Shown one piece after another: positions 1 to 10,955 of a DNA stretch of 64,000 nucleotides (the first letter of the stretch is position 1; the number at the start of each line of letters is the position of its first letter). The DNA is from Nicotiana tabacum (taxonomy: Eukaryota; Streptophyta; Magnoliopsida; Solanales; Solanaceae). A program made the position numbers and the translations under genes. A model generated the notes under the pieces. It searched no databases and was not told the DNA's origin. It saw nothing but the letters and a program-made list of their open reading frames with translations. Location: the NCBI RefSeq assembly GCF_000715075.1, contig NC_134082.1:59359466-59423465 (forward strand), in the 5' to 3' direction.

Positions 1-1075
1 AGGCAAAAACGACTTCTGAACTTCTAATGGTTCTGGTAACAACTGTGCACTATCCCACGCCTAGGCAAGACTTAAGTAATCAACTCTTGTAAAACTGGAA
101 ACTGCTTCTTTGTATGTACTTCTTAATGATTAAATGCTTAAAATTAGTAGGCAAACTGATTAGTGCCCCTGCTTCTGAGTTACAAAATAAAATTGCATAT
201 CTCATGTGTTCTGATATTCGCCTAGACATCATGTCTTAGGATACTGTTTAACAATATTGCCCTTATTTGTGTTTGAGTCGTGCTGTTTACATGCCTTATC
301 CGTGGAGGTAAAATTGAGCCTCTTATTTGATCTTTCCTGCTTTATTCGCTAAAGTCCTATTTGTTCTTTCCTATCACCTAGTATTTCTCCTTTAAGCCTA
401 AGGGTCTGTCTAGAACTGCCTGTAGGTAGAGGTCCTAAATTCCTCCAGGACCATTAAGAAGGGACGGGTAACAACACGCCTAGAGATCGCTTAAACAACA
501 TTCGCTTTAATAACCACTAAGGGGTGGGAATGGGTAGATATGGATATGATGAATACGCGTTAATGTCACGTGTAACCCCTCATTGTGGAGTGTTTATCGG
601 GCATTGCGTGGGGTGATCCTGTAGGCTAACCAACCTAGGACCCCTCCTTTCCAAATTCCTTTTGTTTGAAACTTCGCTTCTCTATATGTACACAACTTGT
701 TCAAATTCTTTGACTTATTGTCTGAGTCACACAATGTCAAACATGCTTTATATGTAATTATTTATTTCAAATACTTATTCTTTAAAGGACTAATTCAAAA
801 GTGTAAGTTCGGCTGGGACCCACAGTTGTGGACCGAGAGGGGTGCCTAACACCTTCCCTTCAAGGTTATTGCGAGCCCTTACCCTAATCTCTGGTAATGC
901 AAACCAATCCAAGAGTTAATCGTTCTAGGTGCCCTAACGCACCATAATCCGTTAGGTGGCGACTCTTCAAAATACCCGATTCACAAAAGAAAATGAGTTA
1001 TTACCCCCATAAATGTCGAAACCTGGACTTGTCTTCCTTGTAAAAAAGGGAGGGAAAAAGGGGCGCGCGATAGCA
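1..1075 (+). repeat. Element E 5' LTR, right-hand part only
   Basis: This stretch aligns end to end with about 16080-17137, with point differences and a few indels. By comparison with the full 3' copy, about 3.6 kb of this LTR lies upstream of the window. The right edge at 1075 is placed where similarity to the 3' copy stops and the primer site begins. It holds U5 sequence, including a conserved block shared with element C's LTR (about 835-985). No gene is seen. Confidence 0.88.
957..965 (+). other. Primer-site-like 9-mer inside U5 of element E
   Basis: TGGCGACTC occurs inside the LTR, 119 nt before the same 9-mer at the true primer site (1076). It is conserved in the 3' LTR (17019-17027). 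Matching 9-mers lie in both LTRs of element C at a similar distance. See findings. Confidence 0.6.
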
Positions 1076-1084
1076 TGGCGACTC
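1076..1084 (+). other. Element E primer binding site
   Basis: TGGCGACTC directly follows the LTR end. It would pair with the 3' end of a plant tRNA-Arg, the primer reported for Ogre elements. Downstream of the ninth base the match decays, so the site is partly degraded. Confidence 0.65.
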
Positions 1085-1970
1085 CTAAGGAAATACCTTT
1101 AGGCTCTTACCATAATGAACTTATTCTTATGAATTAGTCCAAGCATGCTTTATCCCGTACCCGTTTCCCTTATTTGAATTTAACTGTCCCTTTTCTTTTA
1201 AGCATTTATGATTCTTTATCCCTGAAACTGACTTGTCTCTTTGTTTTCTTTTTCGTGTAACTGTCTTTCAATTATTTAAATACTGTATTTATTTTTCCTA
1301 CGTGCAAATACTTGACTACATGTTATTAATTGCTGCATAAATCGTGCTCCACATCATAGTCCACTCATGCGTATCAAATCCTATAGCAACACTTATTGAG
1401 TGGTTGCGCTCTTCCTATTTACTACCCTTAAATTCGAAAAGGCTTTTTGCGGTAAAACCAATTGATCAGTGGTGTATTCGACGGTTCCGTGTCTTCCCTC
1501 TCAAGTTGTCCACTTGAGGGTACCAGTCTAAAATCCCACAGTAGCCTTACTTTGGTCAAAATTGTGCATGCATCATGGTCAAAGCTAGTCGGATCAATAT
1601 GCTATCCACATAATGATCTTTTAAGATAAGCCTTATCCAAAAGTCCATTGGGTTTTCCATAATCCCAACGAACACAACCACGTTCTGTGCATTAATTTGG
1701 AGAACTAAATGCCGATATGATGAACGTAAATGTATAAATAGTCGAGTCTGGGGGGGGGGGTAAGGCCTAACCCTTTTGTTTTGCAGAAAATGAGGTAAGA
1801 GGTCCCCAGATTCGGTATGGTTAGCAACATCCCACCATTGCTGCTATATTGGTGGGAGGACCTTTCCTCAAGTGACAAGAAACATATGAGAAAGTAGCTG
1901 GGTAAGTTGACTTCCTTGCTAGATATTGAGCCAAACAACAAGTACTTTATTCTGGGATAGTGAAAGGGCT
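1085..1970 (+). other. Element E leader, non-coding
   Basis: About 0.9 kb of AT-rich sequence without a credible reading frame. It contains a run of eleven G near 1750. It represents the untranslated leader between the primer site and ORF1. Confidence 0.6.
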
Positions 1971-3357
1971 ATGTTTCGTTTCGGTGACATAGAAATGACA
2001 CCGCTTCTAGAAGAAATTGGAGGGCTTGTGGGGTTGGTTTGGGATAGTTCCGGCTATTGGTACCATAAAACCATACTGGCAAAGGGTTCTTAAAGATGAT
2101 GGGGCTAAAGAAGAATGCCGACCTAGTGTGCCTGAAGGAATCTTACATACCTTTTGAATACCTGTATAAGAGGTATGGCCATAGCAAGTCTTTCCGTACC
2201 TACCATGATGAGATCTCTCTCACTTCTCTGGGTCACATCCACTGCAGAGTGTTCATATTTATTGTATGCTTCTTAGGTCTGATAGTGTTCCCAATGAAAA
2301 AGAAGAATCCACACTAGGTTGACCATGGTCGCAAAGACTTTGATGGAAGGGATTAATGGATAGACATATACCATAGTCCCCATGATCATAGCTAACATCT
2401 ACATGGCTATGGAGCGCTGTCAAAGAGGGGTCAAGCATTTCGAGGGTTGTAACTTGTTGCTGTAGTTGTGGTTGTTGGAACATTTCCAAAAGGGTCACTA
2501 TCACCAAGAATTTCCGCAAAGGGATTGGAACGACCATATTGCCTTCCATCACCCCAAGCGGATGACTTACATTCCAGACAAGTTTGCTCAGCCGGAAACT
2601 GCTAAAGAATGGATAAGATTCTTCGACAATCTGACCGAGGAACATGTGCAATGGATGTTTGAATGGTTCCCAACAGATGAATTCATCATCAAATCTAGGG
2701 ATGCTTCGCACTTGGTACTGATCGGGTTAAGAGGGATATACCCCTATGTCCCTATCCGAGTTATGAGGCAAGCAGGCAGGAAACAAGTTGTACCAAGGGT
2801 TGTCAAGATGAGTTATTTCAGGGCAGACTTTCAAGACGACACATCCCTTACAAGTGCCAAGCTCAGAACATGTGGCACTGCAAAATCATTGTGGAGAAGA
2901 ACACCGTTAAGCCAGACAAGTATCATGTAGGGTGCGAGCCTCTCTACCCGGCATGGTTGGAGGACAATCTGAAAGGAATGGTGACACCGAGGGCCGGGCG
3001 AGGGAATAAATCATAGATGAAGAAGCTGAAGCTCAAGTCAAATACAACAGGCTGCGCAAGAGGGTCCATGACTCTGAGAATGAGCACCAGGAAATACATG
3101 AGAAGAATATGAGATTGATCGAGGAATGGAAAGAAATGGCAGTAACTTCCAACATGAAACTGGAATATCTAGAGCGAGGAGTAGTAGAGCTGGAAGGTAA
3201 AGTCATAAAGAGGATTGAAAATTGCCGGAACGCTAAAGGAGCTGAAGTAGTACATCTGGCCAGAGCCTAATTGCTGTTGGGGCTGCGCCAGCTAGGGGAT
3301 CTATATGATGGAGTCCGGAAGATCGAATCTGGGAAAGGTCCTTCTGGGACCAAATAG
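1971..3357 (+). pseudogene. Element E ORF1, Tat/Ogre upstream ORF of unknown function, broken
   Basis: Tat/Ogre elements carry an extra ORF between the leader and gag. Its product has no established function. Here the frame can be followed piecewise. An N-terminal part starts MFRFGDIEMTPLLEEIGG at 1971. A segment at 2096-2317 contains FEYLYKRYG and a hydrophobic stretch CFLGLIVFP. A segment at 2466-2930 starts MWLLEHFQKG and contains VQWMFEWFP and LIGLRGIYPYVPIRVMRQ. A C-terminal part (about 3010-3357) is rich in Glu, Lys and Arg and could form a coiled coil. Stops and frameshifts separate the parts, and the final block runs in frame through one TAA (about 3268) to TAG at 3355. I assign it by position and by general resemblance to Tat ORF1 proteins. 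The true start codon is uncertain and may lie upstream of 1971. Confidence 0.68.
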
Positions 3358-3766
3358 GCTAGATTTATTTGATTTTTCCTAAAAATGTAATAAAGCCAAG
3401 CGCCAGTAGTGACTTATTTTTTTTTATCTTGGTGTCGTTTTGAGATTCGTCTATTTTTATGTTATGAAATGAAGCATTTGTTGGCATTCAAAGTTCTCCA
3501 AATCTATTTGTCGCTAGGCCTACCTCGGGCACAACGAGGCTCCCAAATTAAGACACGAATTTAAATTTACGCAATATGTGTTTTAATGCTGCAAACATTT
3601 AAAAATCCTCACTGACTTGTTACATTTTTGTTTTTCCTTATTTTGATTATTCCCATCCCCTTAAGTTGGTTCATTCATACTGGCCTCATCAGCGTATCAT
3701 ACCAGATCTAGAGGCCCTCCACCTCCTCTTCCTCCATGCAACACAAAAGGCAAGGGAAAAGCAAAA
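3358..3766 (+). other. Element E spacer between ORF1 and gag
   Basis: About 0.4 kb with no supported reading frame, T-rich around 3410-3430. It is the untranslated gap between the upstream ORF and gag. Confidence 0.55.
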
Positions 3767-5880
3767 ATGGACGACTTAAGTATCCGAAAGGAGAATATTG
3801 AGAACGTAGAAACCTCAGATGGCCGTAGTACTCTGACCCCAAATGATCTAGTTTTGAGACTGGAACAAAATATACCGGAACTGCGAGGAGCACTTGAGCA
3901 GGTTCGCAACTTGGCAAACTTGTCACTCACCCTGAATGTCCCTGACATCACCCAATAGAACACTAAGAACCCAGCACCTCCACAAAGCATGCAAAACCAA
4001 CATCCACAAAACCCTCCCGCACCAAATCAATACGCAACTCCACCCCAGAATCCCAACCCATTACCAATACCAGCTCCACCGCAACACCACTATCAACCAA
4101 TTCATTACACGCTAACCACCACTTACCATACTCCCTAAAACACACCACAACCCATTCCCGATCCCCAAAATTCCACCAATGACCATCATTACACCCAAGT
4201 TCCTGGCACCTATCAAAGTAACCCTATATATGTGGAAACGGTACCTCACTTTACCCAACCAGTCTCCTATACACCAGAATCCTTCGAGAAAGATCTACTA
4301 ATTAAAAACATGGCTGAAGAGCTCAAAAAGTTAACAAGCGGTGTTCAGGGTGTTGAAGGCGATAGAGGAATAGAAGGTTTGAACTACGAAGGCTTATGCA
4401 TACAACCAAGCCAGATGTGGAACCGCCAGATGTGTACAAACCTCCAAAGTTCGAGATGTTTGACGGCACAGGTGATCCAGGGCTCATCTAAGGACCTATT
4501 GTGACAAGCTTGTCGGGGTCGGGAAAGATGAAAAGATCCAGATGAAGCTCTTTATGAGGAGTCTTACTGGGGATGCTTTGTCCTGGTATATCGGCCAAGA
4601 TCCCAAGAAATGGTCCAATTGGGTAAGTATGGCGTCAGATTTCATGGATCAGTTTAGGTTCAACACAGAGAACGTACTGAGTGTTTTCTACATTTAGAAT
4701 CTTAAGAAGAAACCTACTGAGACTTTCCGTGAGTATGCTACTCATTGGAGGTCGGAAGCAGCCAAGTTCAGGCCATCTTTAGACGAAGAACAGATGAACA
4801 AATTCATCGTTAGAACACAGGATCCACAATATTATGAAAGGTTGATGGTTATCGAAAATCACAAATTCTCTGACATCATTAAACTTGGAGAAAGAATCGA
4901 AGAAGGAATCAAGAGCGGGATGGTAACGAATTTCGAGGCACTGCAGGCCATAAATAAGGCGTTACAATCAGGCGGCATATCAAAGAAGAAGGATGTTGGA
5001 ACAGTAATGGTGTCTCAGGGCCCAAAATCTCCACTTATCTATCAAACACCTCCTCCCACATATCAAATACCTCTACCCACATTTCAAACACCTCCTCCTA
5101 CATACCAAGTATCACTACCTACATATCAACCTTCATCTCCTAGATATTCCCAACCAGCCTCTGTCCATCACACTTATATCTCCCAACCATCCCACTTCCA
5201 ATCACCACCAGCTCGCCAAAATTATCCAAGACCAAGACCTAATTTTGACCGCAAACCACCCAGACAATACACCGCCATTGCTGAGCCCCTCGACCATTGT
5301 ATGAAAGGTTGAAAGCCGTGGGTTATGTCACCCCTATTCCCGCGGTGGCATTAGAAAATCCATCCCAATGGGTCAATACAAACAAAACTTGTACGTATCA
5401 TTCCGGTATGAAGGGGCACACCACTGCTGAGTGCCGTACATTGAAGGATAAGATCTAGATACTAATTGACAACAAGGTCATATAGGCGAAGGAAGCTGCA
5501 CCTAATGTCCACAACAACCCCCTCCTGATCATAGAGGTGATGGTGTACATGTGATAGAGACAAATGAAGAATGGGACCCTGAGGGGTCGATTAGGCTTAT
5601 TCGAGAAGGTGATGATTTTAAAGTCGAAGTCACGCTTACTCCTATTATAGTACAGACTCAGTCACCCATCGAGGTTGAAGTAGCTGCATCTGTTCCATTC
5701 GAGGTGGAGGTGGCTTCGCCTGTGGCCACCTTTGCACCATTTGAAGTAGAAGTGGTCACACCTTTCACAGTGATAGTATCAACCACACCTCCCTTCAATT
5801 CAAAAGCAATACCCTGAGATTATGTTGCCGAGGCACGGCGAAAAGGGAAGGCCAACGTAGAGGAATCTGACGCTGCATAA
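3767..5880 (+). pseudogene. gag: Element E gag, broken
   Basis: Gag is the capsid/nucleocapsid precursor that packages element RNA into cytoplasmic particles. The N-terminal part (3767-3958) is charged. A Pro/Gln/Asn-rich linker follows (3960-4230), then the capsid core (about 4400-4990). The core includes a KFEMFDGTGDP motif, SLTGDALSWYI, and an FREYATHWRSEAAKF-type helix. A second Pro/Gln/Tyr-rich linker (5020-5290) holds short PTYQ-like repeats. A knuckle-like Cys/His motif (about 5390-5434, CX2HX5HX4C) follows, then a Val/Glu-rich tail. In-frame stops occur at 4695, 5456 and 5483 (all TAG), and a frameshift lies near 4390. The gene joins the protease region without an obvious gap. Confidence 0.85.
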
Positions 5881-6066
5881 GGAATGTCTAGAACTAGAGG
5901 AGTCTGTACACTTGAACATTTGGGAGGTTAAAGTAAGGAGGCCACTACTAGGCAGTCTATCATTGAGATCGGACTAGATGACCTATGGAGGAAAGTACAA
6001 GCAAAGGAGTATTCTGTTGTTTACCATCTGAACAAAATCCATGCTCAGATATCTATCCTGTCACTG

Positions 6067-6825
6067 TTGCAGAATTTAGAGGCACACAAGAACGCTTTAA
6101 TGAAGGTGCTGAGAGAGGCTTATGTACCCAATAATATCACTGGCAGAGAAATGGCCAACATGGTTGGGCAAGTACTGGAAAGTCATAAGGTCATTATCCA
6201 CGAAGATGAGCTGCCGCATGAGCGATTGAGTCACAATCGAGCATTACATATTACGATGCAATTTGAAGACAAGTTCATTGCCATGGTCCTGGTTGATGGA
6301 GGTTCAACCCTAAATATTTGTCCATTGGACACTTTGAAAAGGTTGGACAAAGGTTTCCATGAAATATGGGTAGGAAGCATGAATGTGAAAGCTTTCAATG
6401 GGTCCCAAAGGGCCACGATCGGGGAAATCAACCTTTGCTTGCAGATGGGGCCAACTTGGTTCGTTGTTGAATTTCAGGTACTCGACATATCAACCTCATA
6501 TAATCTTTTGTTGGGACGACCATGGATCTACGCTGCTGGGGCCGTACCTTCCACACTACATCAAGCCGTGAAGTTTGAATGGAACCGTCAGGAGGTAATC
6601 ATCCACGGAGATGGAAGTAACCCCATTTACACCAGTCAAACCATCCATGTCATTGGGCATAGAAGAAGGCTAGGAGGGGAAACCTGTCATCACACTGAAT
6701 GGGTCAACGCCGTCGAGAAGGACAAATGGTGGAGTAGTAAAATAGAAAGCATATTGGCTTGGTCTAAATATGAACCCGACAAAGGGTTGGGAAAGAATCT
6801 CCAAGGTATCACTAAACCGACATAA
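6067..6825 (+). pseudogene. pro: Element E aspartic protease region, separated from RT by a putative intron
   Basis: Retropepsin-type protease that would mature the Gag-Pol polyprotein. The catalytic triad region is Asp-Gly-Gly-Ser at codons 6295-6306 (about residue 77). The second conserved core YNLLLGRPWI lies near residue 145. The 252-residue stretch is one of the longer uninterrupted frames in E, but the polyprotein frame is broken just upstream (stops between 5818 and 5935) and downstream. After 6825 the frame continues with stops through an acidic patch (EEEEEE near 7060-7080) to about 7160, where a candidate splice donor lies. The call rests on the active-site motif, the hydrophobic-Gly core and its position between gag and RT. 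Confidence 0.85.
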
Positions 6826-7160
6826 CTGAAAAATCATGGTACCACATTTGGGCTCGAATACCAATATACAAGGCAAGAGTATAGGAATTGGTCGCCTATA
6901 TGGCGTGGACCATATTACCCTCTTGAGCAGCCAGTGCCACATTTAGAATAAGCTTTTCATCAAGCTGATACGATATGGGGGACCGCAAAAGAGGAAGCAC
7001 TAGCTCGTTTGAAGAATTTGTTCTTGGAAGATGAAGACATGGATGGCAGTGCCATAATAGAGGAGGAGGAGGAAGAAGGCCTCACTATTCAGATCGTGAA
7101 AAAGGGAGCCGTTCTCAAGAACTGGACCGCCATACCATCCCGAGCCTGTCGTGTCCCTAG

Positions 7161-7356
7161 GTAGCCCGGCAGATTTTACTTCTATAGCCGTTCTAGGCAT
7201 TTAAGATTTCCAGTATTTTGTTTTAAGATTTAATTGTTTTAAAATAAATGCTCGATTCATCGAGCCATGGTTTGTCTGGACGATTTTCTCAGTTTTAATC
7301 AAATGCATTTGTTCTTTATCATTATTCATTACTACTTTATATTTTGCCTTCTACAG
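7161..7356 (+). other. Putative intron between protease and RT of element E
   Basis: Ogre elements are known to carry an intron separating pro from RT. Here a GT at 7161 (context CCTAG^GTAGCC) and a pyrimidine-rich acceptor ending CTACAG at 7356 bound 196 nt full of stops. Joining them keeps the upstream frame (RACRVP) in phase with the downstream frame (VIVTFPDEPVTVTC) that leads into the pre-RT region at 7385. This is inference from frame and position. The donor is not a strong consensus. Confidence 0.5.
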
Positions 7357-7384
7357 TGTTATTGTTACTTTTCCTGATGAACCC

Positions 7385-8551
7385 GTGACTGTGACATGTA
7401 ATGAGGCAACGCAACATAAGAATAGTGATTCAAATGAAGATGATGAGATACCCAAGGAAATTGTCAGGGAAGCTGAGAATTTTGAGAATAAGCCTAAGTC
7501 CAACCTGGACGAAACAGAAGCAGTGAATTTGGAAGGCGCCGAGACCATCAAGGAGACACACATCAACATTTACTTGTCACTAATAGAGAAGGAAGAGTAC
7601 ATTCGGTTCCTAGTAGAGTATGATGACATTTTCGCATGGTCATATGATGACATGACTGGTTTAAGCATGTCTATAGTGGATCACAAGCTGCCTATTAATC
7701 CCACGTGTTAACCCGTCAAGCAGAAACTCAAAAAGTTCAAACCAGACATGAGTTTGAAAATTAAGGAGGAAGCTACCAAGCAGATCAAAGCCAAGGTTCT
7801 CAGGGTGGTTGAGTACCCAACTTGGTTAGCTAACATTGTGCCAGTTCCAAAGAAGGATGTGAAGGTCAGAGTATGTGTTGACTACCGAGATTTAAATAGA
7901 GCAAGTCCCAAAGATGATTTTTCACTGCCAAATATACACATCCTGATCGATAACTGCGCCAAGCATGAACTCCAATCCTTTGTAGATTGCTTCGCGGGTT
8001 ATCACCAGATTTGGATGGATGAAGAAGATGCAGAGAAGACAACTTTTATTACACCATGGGGTGTATATTGTTACAAGATGATGCCATTCGGTTTGAAGAA
8101 CGCTGGGGCCACTTACATGAGAGCCATGACAACCATCTTCCATGATATGATACACAAAGAAATAGAGGTGTATGTGGACGATGTCATTATCAAATCCAAG
8201 AGGGTCACATATCAAACAGCAGACTTGAGGAAGTTTTTTGACAGACTAAGGAGGTACATCTTGAAACTAAACCCCGCAAGTGTGCATTCAGGGTCCCCGC
8301 AGGAAAGTTATTGGGATTCATCGTCAGTCATCAAGGGATCGAGCTGGATCCAGCTATATCAGTCAGTTTTAGGACGTCTCAACTATATCAGTCACTTCAT
8401 AGCACAATCTACAGTCATATGCGAACCCATCTTCAAGATGCTGAGGAAAGATGTCGAAACAAGCTGGACCGAGGATTGTCAGAAAGCTTTTGACAAAATC
8501 AAAGAGTACCTATCCACACCGCCTGTTTTGGTCCCGCCAGAACCAGGATGA
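7385..8551 (+). pseudogene. pol: Element E reverse transcriptase, broken
   Basis: RNA-dependent DNA polymerase that copies element RNA in the virus-like particle. The pre-RT segment (7385-7711) ends in a stop. The RT proper follows from 7748. Visible motifs are VPVPKKDVKVRVCVDYRDLN (finger), FVDCFAGYHQIWM (first catalytic Asp), TPWGVYCYKMMPFGLKNAGAT, and the YVDD box with Tyr at codon 8171 (residue 142 of the 7748 frame). The thumb (8260-8390) is scrambled by frameshifts and a deletion before LGRLNYISHF. The frame ends at TGA just after VLVPPEPG. A few further codons typical of the start of the ordinary gypsy RNase H follow, and then that domain is missing. Confidence 0.9.
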
Positions 8552-9147
8552 CCTTTGCTACTCTACCTATCTGTGTTGGATGGAGAGTGGCAGATACTGT
8601 GAGTGAGTTCAACATCATCTATGTAACTCAAAAGGCGGTCAAGGGACAGGCATTGGTAGATCACCTTGCTGAAAATCCGGTGGGAGGAGAATACGAACCT
8701 TTGAAAACATATTTTCCTGATGAAGAAGTGTCATTTTTAGGGGAAGACATTACCGAAACATGTGATGGTTGGAGGATGTTCTTTGATGGAGCCGCAAATT
8801 TCAAAGGAGGAGGCATTGGAGCAGTTTTGGTATCAGAAACGGGTCAGCATTATGTAGTATCTGCTAAACTCAGATTTTCCTGCACCCAAAACATGGCAGA
8901 GTATAAAGCCTGCATACTAGGGCTTAACATGGCAGTTGACATGAACATTCAGGAGCTGTTGGTGATCGACGATTCAGATTTGTTTGTGCACCAGGTACAA
9001 GGAGAGTGGGCCACCAAGAATTCCAAGATATTTCCATATCTGCACCGTGTGAAAGAATTGAGAAAGAGGTTCACGATGATAAAAATCCGACATGTGCCCA
9101 GAATTCAAAATGAGTTTGCAGACGCATTGCCACTTTGTCATCTATGA
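8548..9147 (+). pseudogene. Element E archaeal-type RNase H (aRH)
   Basis: Degrades RNA in RNA:DNA hybrids during reverse transcription. The ordinary gypsy RNase H is reduced to its extreme ends (about 8550-8660). An internal deletion joins the RT end almost directly to the tether. The second RNase H, typical of Tat-lineage elements, is nearly complete. It shows RMFFDGAAN (Asp near residue 80), NMAEYKAC (Glu near 118), DDSDLFVHQ (Asp near 144), and NEFADAL (Asp near 193) at the end. It overlaps the integrase frame and would have been part of one polyprotein. Keeping aRH while losing the gypsy RNase H is the notable point. Confidence 0.85.
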
Positions 9148-10496
9148 TACAACATCCAGATAAGAATTATATTGATCCCATTCCGGTGAAGATTCATAAT
9201 CAGCCGACATATTGCCTTCATGTTGAAGAAGAAACGGATGGAAAGCCTTGGTTCCATGATATCAAGGAGTACTTATCGAAAGGAGAATACTATGATTATG
9301 TAAATCACACTCAGAAATGCACACTTCGGAGATTGTCAAATCACTTCTTCCACAGCAGTGGAAACTTGTACAGAAGAACTCCTGATTTGGGTTCACTAAG
9401 GTGTGTCAACACAAAGGAAGCTTCTAAGCTACTTGAAGATGTGCATGTCGGGACTTGTGGCCCACATATGAATGGTTTCATCTTGGCTAAGAAGATACTC
9501 AGGGCGTGTTACTTTTGGATGACCATGGAGATGGATTGCATTCAGTATGTCCGCAAATGCTTTCAATCTCAAGTGCATGCTGATATGATAAAAGTGTCGC
9601 CGAATGAGCTCAATGAAACAAGCTCACCTTGGCCATTCGTTGCCTGGGGAATAGATGTTATTGGTCCGATTGAGCCCACTGCTTCAAATGGACACAAATT
9701 TATTCTGGTAGCCATTGATTACTTCACAAAACGGGTAGAGGCTGCATCTTACAAAGCTATAACCAAGAAAGTCATCGCGAATTTTTTCAAGGATCATATT
9801 GTCTGCCGATTTGGAGTTCCCGAGTCCAGTATTACTGATAATGCCACAGATCTCAATAGTTATTTGATGAAAGCTATATGTGAAACATTCAAAATCAAGC
9901 ACAAGAATTCCACAGGCTACACACCTTAGATGAATGGAGCCGTAGAAGCTGCCAATAAAAACATCAAGAAGATACTAAGGAAAATGGTAGAGAACCACAA
10001 ACAATGGCATGAGAAGTTTCCTTTTTCTTTACTGAGATACCGCACTACGGTTCACACATCAACCGGGGTCACTACCTACATATTGGTTTATGTTACCGAG
10101 GCTGTCATTCCAGCTGAGGTGGAGATTCCTTCTTTAAGAATCATACAGGAAGCTGAACTCAGCTACGTAGAGTGGATAAGAAGTCGCTATGAGCAATTGT
10201 CCCTTATTGATGAGAAGAGGATGAACGTAGTATGTCACGACCAACTTTACCAGAACAGAATGTCTAGAGCTTTCAACAAAAGGGTCAAACCAAGACAGTT
10301 CGCGCCAGGGCAGCTGGTATTGAAGAAGATCTTCCCACATCAAGATAAAGCCAAAGGGAAATTCTCTCCCAAATGGAAAGATCCGTATATGCTTCACAGG
10401 GTACTAACAGGAGGAGCACTCATACTTGCAGAAACGAATGGAGAAGGCTGGCCAAAACCAATCAATTCAGACGTAGTCAAGAGATATTATGCTTAG
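9135..10496 (+). pseudogene. int: Element E integrase, interrupted by one TAG
   Basis: Inserts the DNA copy into the host genome. The HHCC zinc finger (about 9440-9590) has both His but has lost its last Cys (FQSQ where CxxC is expected). The DDE core shows DVIGPIEP (first Asp), SSITDNATD (second Asp; Ala where Gly is usual) and GAVEAANKN (Glu). The frame is interrupted by TAG at 9927-9929, just before the Glu motif, then runs open to 10496. The C-terminal part has GQLVLKKIFPHQ and ends with KPINSDVVKRYYA. No chromodomain is present, which fits Tat rather than chromoviruses. Confidence 0.9.
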
Positions 10497-10525
10497 ATTA
10501 TTTACATTTCCTCATCTGATGTAAT

Positions 10526-10588
10526 TGAAATACGCTTGACCCGATTCCCATAAGAGGGGATACGTAGGCAGCCTTATGGGTTCGATCA
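10526..10588 (+). repeat. Recurring untranslated motif, copy 1 (element E, after pol)
   Basis: Contains GACCCGATTCCC, then GATACGTAGGCAGCC, then GGGTTCGATC. The same order of blocks recurs seven more times in E and C. The motif starts about 30 nt after the pol stop. Confidence 0.7.
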
Positions 10589-10955
10589 TATCATAATAAA
10601 ATTTCAATTTCTCCCCAAGCTCAGAAACTGGGGCAGAATTTTGAGGAGGACCCTCAAAATTCCGGAGCAAAGCCAGCCAACTCCATCACATGCCAGAAAG
10701 TTAGTAATCAGTCATGTGGTACCTAGGGGGACCCAAAAGGGCTTTCAAAACGGAGCAAAGCAAGGACATTAGACGAAGCACGGACCAACCTCCCCCTCAC
10801 AGAACTTACAATCTTTCTTTAAATGCAGGCACATCTGACATAACGATAACATCTGCAAATACATGCACGTAGCAAGATTACTATCGATCAAGCCATCAGA
10901 CACCGAACATACATCTCCAGCTAAGACATATGCTACTCTTACTTACTACTTGCTC
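10589..10955 (+). other. Element E spacer after pol
   Basis: Untranslated sequence between integrase and the 29-bp array. I see no reading frame or RNA gene. It includes a segment starting CTGGGGCAGAATTTTGAGGA that looks like part of the conserved 3' spacer. Confidence 0.5.

Noticed and set aside
10560..10588. Possible tRNA gene, because GGGTTCGATC resembles a B box
   Set aside because: No A box, no cloverleaf and no acceptor stem can be drawn around any of the eight motif copies.
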